Shown here: positions 9,286 through 18,063 of the stretch, in pieces | Layout: every line of letters begins with the position of its first letter | Position numbering within the stretch: position 1 is the first letter of the stretch | NCBI RefSeq assembly: GCF_014334015.1 | Contig: NZ_CP060488.1 | Coordinates: forward strand, 1,446,501 to 1,510,500 | Length of the DNA stretch: 64,000 nucleotides | Direction of reading: 5' to 3' | Source: Bacteroides sp. M10 | GTDB lineage: Bacteria; Bacteroidota; Bacteroidia; Bacteroidales; Bacteroidaceae | Translations under genes and position numbers: made by a program | The notes under the pieces: model-generated | What the model saw: only the letters and a program-made list of their open reading frames with translations | The model's database searches: none | What the model was told of the DNA's origin: nothing

Positions 9286-12200
9286 ATGAATAAAATTCCC
9301 ATTTTTTCATTGACACTACTTTTTGCTTTAATTTTACCATTATTTGCAAATGCACAGGTAACAGTAAAGGGTATTGTAACTGACGAAAGTGGGGTACCAT
9401 TAGTTGGCGTTTCCGTCCGCTATAAGGAAGTCCCCCAAGTTGGTGTTACCACAGATATTGATGGTAAGTTTTCCATCAAGGAAGTAAAAGAAGGGAAAAC
9501 GCTTGTTTTTTCCTATATCGGTATGAAAAATGCAGAGCGTTTACTAAAAGGGACAACCTCTTTCATCAAAATACAAATGGAGGCAGAAACAAGTGAACTC
9601 GATCAGGTTGTTATCACTGGTTATACTCAAACCACATTTAAAAAGATGACAGGTTCAGTAGGCATCATTACTGCCGATCAGCTAAAAGATCAGGCTCAAC
9701 CGACTGTTGACGCCTTAATGCAAGGTAAAATTGCGGGTGTAGCCGTATCAGCTGTAACCGGACAGCCCGGTAGTACACAAAAAATACGAATCAGAGGTAC
9801 CAATACTGTTACCGGAGACGGTGAGCCACTATGGGTAATTGACGGAGTTCCTATGCAGGGAAGTACAGCAGACATGCCCAATAGTTCTGAAATAAAATCG
9901 GGCCAGTTTGATGATTTATTCATGAATGGTGTTGCAGGGATCAATCCGAGTGATATTGAAAGTATCACTATCTTAAAAGATGCCTCCGCCACAGCAATTT
10001 ATGGTTCACGAGCCGCAGGTGGTGTAATTGTCGTTACTACCAAAAAAGGAAAACAAGGAAAAACCAGAGTTAACTATTCTGGTAATGTTTCCGTCACTTT
10101 GTCACCCCAACGAGATTATTCTTTGATGAATTCAAAAGAAAAGCTTGCATATGAACAAGGATTATGGGATGAATTTTCTGCTCCCGGCTTTGAAGCAGGA
10201 AAAACAGATTATCCTATCGTAGGTATAGTAGGTATTATTAGATCCGGAAAAGGTCGTTTTGAAGGATGGAATAAAGAACAACAGGATAGCTATATTAACG
10301 AATTAGGACAAACAAACACTAATTGGTACGACGAACTATTTCGTAATGGCGTATCCACTACGCACAATCTATCCATTAGTGGAGGAGGAGAAAAATATAC
10401 TTACTATACATCATTATCATATACACGTAATGCCGGTCTATTAAAAAATAATGACTACGATCGTTATAATATAACTGCTAACCTTTCTATGAACCCCAAC
10501 CAAAAAGTAAAATTGGATTTTGGGGCATCAATGTCCTATCAATACTCTAAATCGCCAGCATTAAATAACATCAATCCATTTACTTATGCTTATTTTGCTA
10601 ATCCATACGAAAGTCCATATAATACAGATGGTAGCTACAGAGCAGATGAAACCTATTATTCATTAGGAGAATATAATAATAAAAAAACATCCAGAAAAAC
10701 TGTTCCCGACAGTGGCTTCAATATCATGCGTGAGATGAATGAAACTTCTTCACGCACCAAAAATGTCAATACTACCGTACGGACAGGAATCGATTATAGT
10801 ATTATCAGCAAATTACGTTTTGTCGGATTAGCTTCGTTCACTTATTCCACTAACCGTTTAAAAGAGATCTACAACAGTGATACGAAAGCTGCTTTGGACA
10901 ATCGTTTATCAGTAGATGGGTTAAGTCAGAAAGAGTATGCCTCTATATTACAACGCAATATTGACAACGAAAGTTATATGGTACGCGGACACTTCGCTTA
11001 TGACGATCAATTCGGAAATGACCACTCTATTTCCCTTATCGCTGGTGCCGAGCTCCGTGGAAGTAAATCAAACAGTCTGTATAGCAAACGATATGGTTAT
11101 GATGCAATAACAGGCAATACAATCACCCCGCTGCCATCAACCACGGAAGGTATCGGATATGCACAATTAAAAGAGTATTTGGCAGCCCTCGATGCCTCTA
11201 CCGGAGAAACATGGAATGAACAACGTTTTGCTTCCTTCTATGCTTCCGCCGACTATTATTATAAAAATAAATATGTGCTGAATGCTTCTTTCCGCACTGA
11301 TGGTAGTTCCAATTTTGGTAGTAACAAACAATTCAATCCCAACTGGGCTGCAGGTGCTGCGTGGAATATCAGTGAAGAAAACTTTATGCAATCTCTCAAA
11401 CCGGTATTAAACCGGTTAACCCTCCGTCTGGCAACCGGATTCACTGGTAATATCAACCGTAGCGTAAGTCCACAAATCATCATCAACTATTTTGATGATT
11501 ACCGCAATGTATCAAATAATGTTTTTCATATTGGCAGTATCACCACACCACCTAATCCGGACTTACGCTGGGAAAAGACTCAAGATGTAAAATTAGCCTT
11601 AGATTTCGGACTATTTAATGACCGTCTGAATGGTATCATCGAAGGGTATTACCGAAAAAGTTCCGATATAGTAACAAGTGTGCAAGTATTATCAACTACC
11701 GGATATACCAGTCAAAGATACAATACTGCAGAGTTAGAAAACAAAGGTATTGAAATCACCTTAAACGGAACCCCTGTAAAAAGTAGAGATTTCACATTGG
11801 CTTTATCTGCCAATCTTGCCTACAACTTGAATATAGTAGCTAAATATAATCCATCATATAAATCTATGGGATATTCCAATCTATGGGAAGGCTATCCTGT
11901 AGGCGCTATTTACAGCGGCAGATTTACAGGTATAGACCCTGATACAGGACTTTATACCTTCCAATTACGCCCGGATGCAGAAATACATACCGCCACAGAT
12001 TTGAATAAATCAGATAACTATCGTTATTATCTAGGAACAGACGAAGCTCCTGTAACCGGAGGTTTCAATGTAACAGCAGAGTATAAAGGTATTAGATTGA
12101 GTGTTAATGGTACTTTTGCAACAGGAGCTAAACAGTTTGAGTACATTGAATCCCCCGCCTCATACCAAAACACAGGGGGAGGAGTACAAAATCAATCAAC

Positions 12201-12597
12201 ACAAGTCTTCCAAAACGATTTATTCGCCCAACATTTAAATGTTCCCAAGATTGCTGCCGACCGGTGGACGACTACTAATACCGATGGTACCTATCCCCGA
12301 GTTTGGAATGTATTTGGTGAAGCATATGGTTTTAACTATTACAATCCTATGAGCAAAGAAATAACTCGAGGAGCTTTTCTTACAAATCTATCATATATGC
12401 GTATCAAAAGCATAATTTTAGGTTATACACTGCCCAAAAAACTACTGAAACAAACCAATCTTTCAAATGTAGATTTTTCGATGGCACTCAACAATTTTAT
12501 AACTGTCACAAGTTATAAAGGTATGGATCCGGAAACACCAGGAGCAACCTATCCTGTAAGCCGGTCTGTTATGTTTAGCGTAAATGTAGGATTCTAA
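9286..12597 (+). CDS. SusC/RagA-family TonB-dependent outer membrane transporter
   Basis: Large outer-membrane barrel that imports oligomers captured by its SusD partner, powered by TonB-ExbBD. A signal peptide ends at about residue 23 (LPLFANAQ), followed by a carboxypeptidase-regulatory-like domain (about 25-110, VTVKGIVTDESGVPLVGVSV), the TonB box/plug (VVITGYTQTT, then IRIRGTNTVTGDGEPLWVID) and a long beta-barrel ending in an aromatic residue (VNVGF). There is no N-terminal STN domain, so signalling through an anti-sigma factor is not expected. Length 1103 is normal. SusD follows 11 bases after the stop. Linked genes encode no glycosidase but include two zincin-type proteins, which suggests peptides or glycopeptides as cargo, as for RagAB; this is inference. 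Confidence 0.95.
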   Translation: MNKIPIFSLTLLFALILPLFANAQVTVKGIVTDESGVPLVGVSVRYKEVPQVGVTTDIDGKFSIKEVKEGKTLVFSYIGMKNAERLLKGTTSFIKIQMEAETSELDQVVITGYTQTTFKKMTGSVGIITADQLKDQAQPTVDALMQGKIAGVAVSAVTGQPGSTQKIRIRGTNTVTGDGEPLWVIDGVPMQGSTADMPNSSEIKSGQFDDLFMNGVAGINPSDIESITILKDASATAIYGSRAAGGVIVVTTKKGKQGKTRVNYSGNVSVTLSPQRDYSLMNSKEKLAYEQGLWDEFSAPGFEAGKTDYPIVGIVGIIRSGKGRFEGWNKEQQDSYINELGQTNTNWYDELFRNGVSTTHNLSISGGGEKYTYYTSLSYTRNAGLLKNNDYDRYNITANLSMNPNQKVKLDFGASMSYQYSKSPALNNINPFTYAYFANPYESPYNTDGSYRADETYYSLGEYNNKKTSRKTVPDSGFNIMREMNETSSRTKNVNTTVRTGIDYSIISKLRFVGLASFTYSTNRLKEIYNSDTKAALDNRLSVDGLSQKEYASILQRNIDNESYMVRGHFAYDDQFGNDHSISLIAGAELRGSKSNSLYSKRYGYDAITGNTITPLPSTTEGIGYAQLKEYLAALDASTGETWNEQRFASFYASADYYYKNKYVLNASFRTDGSSNFGSNKQFNPNWAAGAAWNISEENFMQSLKPVLNRLTLRLATGFTGNINRSVSPQIIINYFDDYRNVSNNVFHIGSITTPPNPDLRWEKTQDVKLALDFGLFNDRLNGIIEGYYRKSSDIVTSVQVLSTTGYTSQRYNTAELENKGIEITLNGTPVKSRDFTLALSANLAYNLNIVAKYNPSYKSMGYSNLWEGYPVGAIYSGRFTGIDPDTGLYTFQLRPDAEIHTATDLNKSDNYRYYLGTDEAPVTGGFNVTAEYKGIRLSVNGTFATGAKQFEYIESPASYQNTGGGVQNQSTQVFQNDLFAQHLNVPKIAADRWTTTNTDGTYPRVWNVFGEAYGFNYYNPMSKEITRGAFLTNLSYMRIKSIILGYTLPKKLLKQTNLSNVDFSMALNNFITVTSYKGMDPETPGATYPVSRSVMFSVNVGF

Positions 12598-12608
12598 AAA
12601 AAAAGACA

Positions 12609-13991
12609 ATGAAAAGAAAACTATTTATATTTATATGTTGCAGTTTGTGTATCGCACTCACCTCATGTACTAAATACCTGGATGTAAAACCCAAAGGTAA
12701 GGTTATACCCAAAACTGCTGAAGAATTTTCTTCTATCCTTCATTATTGGTTAGATGATATTGAAAAAGGTCTAGATGATGTTATCGTTCTTTCACCTGAA
12801 CGAACTGCCGATTTAGAACTTTTTGCAGAAGATCTGGACGGCACCTTAGCTAGTAGCTATGGAGCAATAGATTTATATGCAGGAACTAGTATCAACAGAA
12901 ATCAAAAATACTATTCAACATTATATTCCGCTATCAAAGATTGCAACATAATCATTGGAGAGATGGAAGATACAGAATCAGAAACGGCCAAAACCTTATT
13001 AGGAACCGCATGGAGCATCCGTTCTATTTGCTACTACAATTTAATGATACGTTATTGTGAACCTTATCAATTACAAACAGCTTCCGAAACACTAGGATTA
13101 CCTCTCGTGGACGAATTTGATATCGAAGCCAAGCCAAGCCGGTCCACTCTTAAAGAAACAGCCGATTTTATATTGAAAGGATTCCAACATGCGCTATCAT
13201 ACAACTCAACAGATAAAAACTATATTTTTACTGCACCAATAACTAAAGCCTATATGGCACGTTTCTTCTTTTGGACACAAGACTGGAATAATGCCATTAT
13301 TTATGCTAAAGAAGTTTTAGATAAATATCCAATGCTTGAAGCTGACGAGTATGTTAACGCTATAAATCAAAAACTAGAGCCAACTAAGAACGTCATTATA
13401 CGTTCATATACAAATGAGAATGATGTTGCAAGCATGGGATATCTAACTGCTCAAACAAATGTCCAGAAACGCCCTGTATGCAAAAACTTAGTAGACCTTT
13501 TTGGTAATACCCCAAATGATATCCGTAATTCAGGGTTTAATACCAAACGAATAACAACTAAAGTCGTTACCACAAAATTCCGTAGTGAAGAGTTATGTCT
13601 TATCATTGCTGAAGCATACGCACATTTAGGTAAAGAGACTGAAGCATTAGAATATTTGAATTTATTACGTTCCAAACGGATTACGGAAAATTATATAGCT
13701 TATACAATGGATAATCTCCCTGAAGTTTTTAAACAGAATATTACGACAGATGCAACAGGGACACCACTTACCAAATTAATGTCAGCTATCCTTTGTGAAC
13801 GTAGGAAAGAACTATTTTTGGAAGGTGATCGTTGGTTTGAGCTAAAACGTAATGGACGTCCAGAATTCTGGATTGCCGCTAATGGGAAAAAATATGTAAC
13901 GGAAAAATATTTATATACTTTCCCTATTCCCAAATCTGATGTGAACCTATTTCCTGGGCTTATCATACAAAATCCGGGATATATTGAATAA
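12609..13991 (+). CDS. SusD/RagB-family surface lipoprotein
   Basis: Ligand-capturing lid of the SusC channel, anchored to the cell surface by lipid on Cys20 (lipobox LTSC, then TKYLDVKPKG, the usual SusD opening). The SusD-like tetratricopeptide repeats and C-terminal region are visible, including the conserved closing segment RRKELFLEGDRWFELKR and a final IPKSDVNLFPGLIIQNPGY. At 460 residues it is on the short side for the family. Co-transcribed with SusC (11-base gap) and with the small lipoprotein downstream (19-base gap). Confidence 0.93.
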   Translation: MKRKLFIFICCSLCIALTSCTKYLDVKPKGKVIPKTAEEFSSILHYWLDDIEKGLDDVIVLSPERTADLELFAEDLDGTLASSYGAIDLYAGTSINRNQKYYSTLYSAIKDCNIIIGEMEDTESETAKTLLGTAWSIRSICYYNLMIRYCEPYQLQTASETLGLPLVDEFDIEAKPSRSTLKETADFILKGFQHALSYNSTDKNYIFTAPITKAYMARFFFWTQDWNNAIIYAKEVLDKYPMLEADEYVNAINQKLEPTKNVIIRSYTNENDVASMGYLTAQTNVQKRPVCKNLVDLFGNTPNDIRNSGFNTKRITTKVVTTKFRSEELCLIIAEAYAHLGKETEALEYLNLLRSKRITENYIAYTMDNLPEVFKQNITTDATGTPLTKLMSAILCERRKELFLEGDRWFELKRNGRPEFWIAANGKKYVTEKYLYTFPIPKSDVNLFPGLIIQNPGYIE

Positions 13992-14010
13992 TCATTAATA
14001 CACTAGAACA

Positions 14011-14214
14011 ATGAAAAAGCTATTATATACAATATTTATATTCATCATATCCTTTAGTACTTTTTCAGCCTGTGACGAATCTGAAGAGTTAACTCCTAAA
14101 GTAGATGATACAACAAGTGATTATTTACTTCCAACCGGAGTAATTCTCACCGCTCAAGAACGGGAAGAAGTCCAAGAACGCTGGAATGAATATAATACTG
14201 CCATTAATCAGTAA
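14011..14214 (+). CDS. Small lipoprotein of 67 residues in the SusCD operon
   Basis: Signal peptide of about 20 residues with a lipobox-like end (TFSAC, Cys21), then a 46-residue acidic tail beginning DESEELTPKVDDTTSDY and ending in a likely amphipathic helix (TAQEREEVQERWNEYN). It is in series with SusC and SusD, 19 bases after SusD and 12 before the next lipoprotein, so it belongs to the transcript. I recognise no family. An accessory subunit of the SusCD complex is a guess based only on position. Confidence 0.75.
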   Translation: MKKLLYTIFIFIISFSTFSACDESEELTPKVDDTTSDYLLPTGVILTAQEREEVQERWNEYNTAINQ

Positions 14215-14226
14215 AATTAAAGAAAG

Positions 14227-15516
14227 ATGAAAACTATAATAAAGGAAATAACTAAAATTCTGACAATAACATTATTGGCAATGATGGTTACTTCATGCAA
14301 TAATGATGATGATGCAGGAGCAAATCTCTTCTTTAGCCGCTCTATCTATGTTCTACCGGCTACTGGAAGTTTAAATATAGAACTAAAAGCCTCTGTAGCT
14401 CCAGAAAATGATCTGATAGTTCCTATAACCATCGATGGTTCAGCAGTGTTAGATGATGAATACGAAATATCAGCTAAAGAATTTATAATAAAGGCAGGAG
14501 AAACAAATGCCCAAATAACAATAACCCCCAAAAATAATCTAGCCCAAGGAAAAGAAATCCGTTTGTCTATCAATCCGGTAGCAGGATATAGCTTAGGAGA
14601 TAAGAATGTGGCTATCATTCCGATAGAAACCAAAGAACGTATTATGTACTCATTCACCACTTCTTATTCCCGCATTCTTAGTTCTATCCAAATATGGGTT
14701 GAAATACAAGGTGAAATTAGTGGACGAAGCTATATCCCTCAAACAGACATTGTACTTCCATTAAAAATATCTTCTTCCAGTACTGCAGAATTGGATACTG
14801 ATTTTGAAATCGAGAATCACTCAACTTCTATAACTATTCCGAAAGGTACGCGACAAGTCAACTTCAGCGTTAATATAGTAGAAGGAGCAGAAGATTATGC
14901 TGGAAAAGAAGCCATCCTTGAATTGAAAGCCCCGGAAGGAGAAGATCCTGATTTATATTATGCAGGTTCATTCACTACCTTCACTGTAAAATTGGATCAA
15001 TTAAAATTTATCGACTTATTAGGCAAATGGAAACCTGTTGAGCTTAGCAACGAAGATGGTTTTTATGTATGGGGTGAGGAAGAACTCCCCAGTAACGATT
15101 TTGAAGGAAAATTACCTAAAGATTTTGCTGCTGGTGACTATTTGGAATTTACTAACGAAGGCGGAGTCGATAGAATTATTCCCCACATGACTGGAGGTTT
15201 GAAAAAATATTTCTGTGGACCAGAACACAAGGTTACATTCGATCATATAAACAAAGAGTTCCTTGATGCTTCTATATTTGACTATATAATGGTCCCCTAT
15301 TTTAAAATAACCAATATAAACAAACTCTTTTCTACAAAAACAGAAATTGGTGATGCCCTTTTGGGATTAGATAAAATAGACGATAACAATATTTATGTCT
15401 ATATCCACGACTATATTCCAACCGATTTCTTTACGTACTCCTATGAACAATGGGGAGGATTTGATGCTGAAATGTTTGGTATTACATATAAATTCACACG
15501 AGTAGAAGAAGAATAA
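14227..15516 (+). CDS. Surface lipoprotein with two Calx-beta/DUF1735-like repeats
   Basis: Lipobox VTSC with Cys24, followed at once by NNDDD; acidic residues just after the Cys are the type of signal that sends Bacteroides lipoproteins to the outer surface. Two immunoglobulin-like repeats are visible, each with a late strand of the form KEFIIKAGETNAQITI (about 90-105) and TSITIPKGTRQVNFSV, the pattern seen in Calx-beta and DUF1735-like surface glycan- or protein-binding proteins. The C-terminal third (LLGKWKPVEL onward) is a separate domain resembling lipocalin-like tails. The last gene of the SusC operon; probably a surface binding protein for the same substrate. The ligand is unknown. Confidence 0.8.
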   Translation: MKTIIKEITKILTITLLAMMVTSCNNDDDAGANLFFSRSIYVLPATGSLNIELKASVAPENDLIVPITIDGSAVLDDEYEISAKEFIIKAGETNAQITITPKNNLAQGKEIRLSINPVAGYSLGDKNVAIIPIETKERIMYSFTTSYSRILSSIQIWVEIQGEISGRSYIPQTDIVLPLKISSSSTAELDTDFEIENHSTSITIPKGTRQVNFSVNIVEGAEDYAGKEAILELKAPEGEDPDLYYAGSFTTFTVKLDQLKFIDLLGKWKPVELSNEDGFYVWGEEELPSNDFEGKLPKDFAAGDYLEFTNEGGVDRIIPHMTGGLKKYFCGPEHKVTFDHINKEFLDASIFDYIMVPYFKITNINKLFSTKTEIGDALLGLDKIDDNNIYVYIHDYIPTDFFTYSYEQWGGFDAEMFGITYKFTRVEEE

Positions 15517-15518
15517 AA

Positions 15519-15555
15519 AATTAAGGATGCCCGAGCCATACGGGCATCCTTAATT
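15519..15555. terminator. Bidirectional terminator between the SusCD operon and the zincin pair
   Basis: Perfect 15-bp inverted repeat (15519-15533 with 15541-15555) around a 7-base loop, A-rich before and T-rich after. It sits between convergent genes, 2 bases after one stop and 15 bases from the other, so it can end both transcripts. Confidence 0.85.
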
Positions 15556-15570
15556 CAAATTATACATATC

Positions 15571-18063
15571 TTATTTTCTCAACGCCTTCTCAATTATAAA
15601 CAACCGATAATCATAATCCTCTCTTAACTTTTTCGTCGGTGCCATTGCTTTGGCTTTGACATATTCCTGTTTCAAATCCATCAGACATCCATACCAAAAA
15701 TGAGCTCTCGCCGGAACAGACAGATATGAAATGCTTTCAATTGGCTCCATTCCCCAATGAGAATTAGTTTCTCCAATCGCAAAGCTAGAAGAACCGGATG
15801 ATGAACCTTTTTCTTTCACCGGACTTACATCCGACCATGAAATAACAGCATTCAAGAATTGTCCTTGCATAAAACGCTTAAATTCAGCAGAACTCTTGCC
15901 CATCCTGGCTTCCTTGAATAAGAAACTTATCAGATCTGAAATAGCCTGCTGTTGCGTGTAAGGATCATTCGATTTACTTTCACTAAGCCAAATATTACTC
16001 AACTGCACTAATACCAAGTTTCCCAGGAATTTTTGAGAATAATCGGCAACACTCCCTGTTAAGGCACAATGATTCAGCAATTCCTTATCATCCATCCATG
16101 TCATCTTTTCAATCGCATCCAGCATCCACAAAAAAGATTGGCGCTGAACCTCTTTTGGCACTGATTGAAAAGAAGGATAAACATCTCCATAGTAACTATC
16201 ATTCAAATAAATACCACCCACTTGTTGCAGTACATGCTTCATGTATTCATTCACCTGCTTGATGATATGACCATATAAAACAGCACGCAGCTCATAGTCC
16301 ACATCCTCCTTGTCCAACCACTGGTTGGCATTCTTTATTACTTTCGCTATATTCTCACAAGCTATTGTTGCCGAACGGATAGCATCATTCCCTAAATCCC
16401 TTTCCATTCCACGAGGGTCATAATACGCTTTCCTGTTTTGCGGCCCTTTAAACAACAATAACGGATTGTGGTTACGTTCAGATATCAACGATTGCAAACC
16501 GGATAATTCCTCCTGCGGCGTATTCTTTTTCATAGGTTGATACAAATAACGAATTACCCAATCATCATATACCCCTAACACCGATTGCACCAGAGGCATT
16601 CCTTCACTATAACTATCATCAGAAAGCAAATAGTTCATGGGGAGCTTATCCATAACGGAAGCAGATAACCCATGTTGCTTAACAAACTCCTTCGAACGAA
16701 GCGAATCAACAGGATAAGCAATAGATCCTGCCATATTATCACTCAACCCCAAACAATGTCCCCAATGCCTCAATAATAAAGACGTTAACGCTTCCTCTAC
16801 CAAGCCCTCATCGGGCAGCAACGTACGAGCCTTCTCATTAAAAGAAGATGTTTGCAGAAAATAATCCAACTGGATTTTCGATGCCAAGTTGTGCGGAATG
16901 TAAATATTGGCACTTATAATCTCTCCTGTCAACGGATCACTCCAACAGTTGTCTGTAATCTGGTTAGACGGTGAAATGACATAACGAATACAGGATTTAG
17001 TAATATTATTGGCATCAAACACCGTACCGTCTTTAGGATAAGGCTTCACTACCAGCGCATTGGGAAAACCAATCTTCTGAAAAGACTTGTTCCATATATC
17101 AGCACTACGATACACACAGCGCTGCCAGCTTTCGGGCAACAGAGTATCTACATAAAAGACAATAGGGTTTTCCTCTGTCAAATTCCAACGATTCACCCAA
17201 TACTGCACTTCACTTCCTTGCGCTTCATCCGAAAAGCTAACCTTGTCACTCCATAGAGTACCAACACGAGGATCTGCCAAACGAGGAAGATAATCTTCAT
17301 CCTCCGGTAATAACATAAATGTACGCTTCACAACCGCACTGAAAGGAATATCGTCTGCTATCGGGAAAAGCCCGAATAACGACATGGCAAGACTATAACT
17401 CATATTGCATGAGATAGATACATTATCCGAGTAAGAGGCAATCCCGGATATCATCGACCGGTCTTGTTTAAAAGTAGCCTTCCTTTTCACCCAGCCATCC
17501 ATTGTATTATATGCTTTCGGATCTATCGGATTCATGTATTCGTCATCTTTAAACACATAAGAAGTGACATCAATCACCAAAGCACTATCAGGAGAATAAG
17601 CCTTGATTGGAAACTGCTCCAGAACAATATCACTAAAGCTCTTTTTCAATGCATCGCCGATACGAGAGTCATCACCGGTAATCGGACGATTGGCAACCCG
17701 ATAAAGTCTGACCAACGAATCAGATTGGCAAAATCTCACCTGCAAAGAAGTGGCAGGGCGAAATCCCACGGACGATTCCTGCGGATTACTAACTTTATCA
17801 ACCACCCCTCCCATCAACAGACGTTTACCTAAAACAGCCTTAGGTATTTCCATATATATCTTATTCTCAATCCAATAAAGATTCATTAATCCCTTGGACT
17901 CCACGCTATTGGATTTACCTTTCAATAGCTTTTCATAATCACTTTTCGATTTTACTTGCTCTGTTTTTTTCTTTTTCTTAGCTGCCCCTTCCAAAGGATA
18001 AGAAACGGACAGGGCAAAGACCGACAAAAAAAGTAAAAGGATATATTTATTCTTCATAATCAT
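15571..18063 (-). CDS. Secreted DUF5117/DUF4953 zincin-like protein with a destroyed zinc site (probable pseudoprotease)
   Basis: An 830-residue paralogue of the adjacent metalloprotease, with an N-terminal signal peptide (ILLLFLSVFALSVSYP) and the same order of domains: DUF5118-like (about 40-90), DUF5117 and a C-terminal DUF4953 zincin region. The place of HExxHxxGxxH reads RHWGHCLGLSD (residues 432-442): the first His is Arg, the catalytic Glu is His and the third His is Asp; only the middle His remains. The Met-turn region SVMDKLPMNY is kept. The reading frame is intact over the full length, so this looks like retained loss of activity and not decay. Its ATGA start overlaps the stop of the active partner, implying coupled translation. 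A role as partner, chaperone or substrate-binding protein is inference. Confidence 0.85.
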   Translation of the reverse strand: MIMKNKYILLLFLSVFALSVSYPLEGAAKKKKKTEQVKSKSDYEKLLKGKSNSVESKGLMNLYWIENKIYMEIPKAVLGKRLLMGGVVDKVSNPQESSVGFRPATSLQVRFCQSDSLVRLYRVANRPITGDDSRIGDALKKSFSDIVLEQFPIKAYSPDSALVIDVTSYVFKDDEYMNPIDPKAYNTMDGWVKRKATFKQDRSMISGIASYSDNVSISCNMSYSLAMSLFGLFPIADDIPFSAVVKRTFMLLPEDEDYLPRLADPRVGTLWSDKVSFSDEAQGSEVQYWVNRWNLTEENPIVFYVDTLLPESWQRCVYRSADIWNKSFQKIGFPNALVVKPYPKDGTVFDANNITKSCIRYVISPSNQITDNCWSDPLTGEIISANIYIPHNLASKIQLDYFLQTSSFNEKARTLLPDEGLVEEALTSLLLRHWGHCLGLSDNMAGSIAYPVDSLRSKEFVKQHGLSASVMDKLPMNYLLSDDSYSEGMPLVQSVLGVYDDWVIRYLYQPMKKNTPQEELSGLQSLISERNHNPLLLFKGPQNRKAYYDPRGMERDLGNDAIRSATIACENIAKVIKNANQWLDKEDVDYELRAVLYGHIIKQVNEYMKHVLQQVGGIYLNDSYYGDVYPSFQSVPKEVQRQSFLWMLDAIEKMTWMDDKELLNHCALTGSVADYSQKFLGNLVLVQLSNIWLSESKSNDPYTQQQAISDLISFLFKEARMGKSSAEFKRFMQGQFLNAVISWSDVSPVKEKGSSSGSSSFAIGETNSHWGMEPIESISYLSVPARAHFWYGCLMDLKQEYVKAKAMAPTKKLREDYDYRLFIIEKALRK

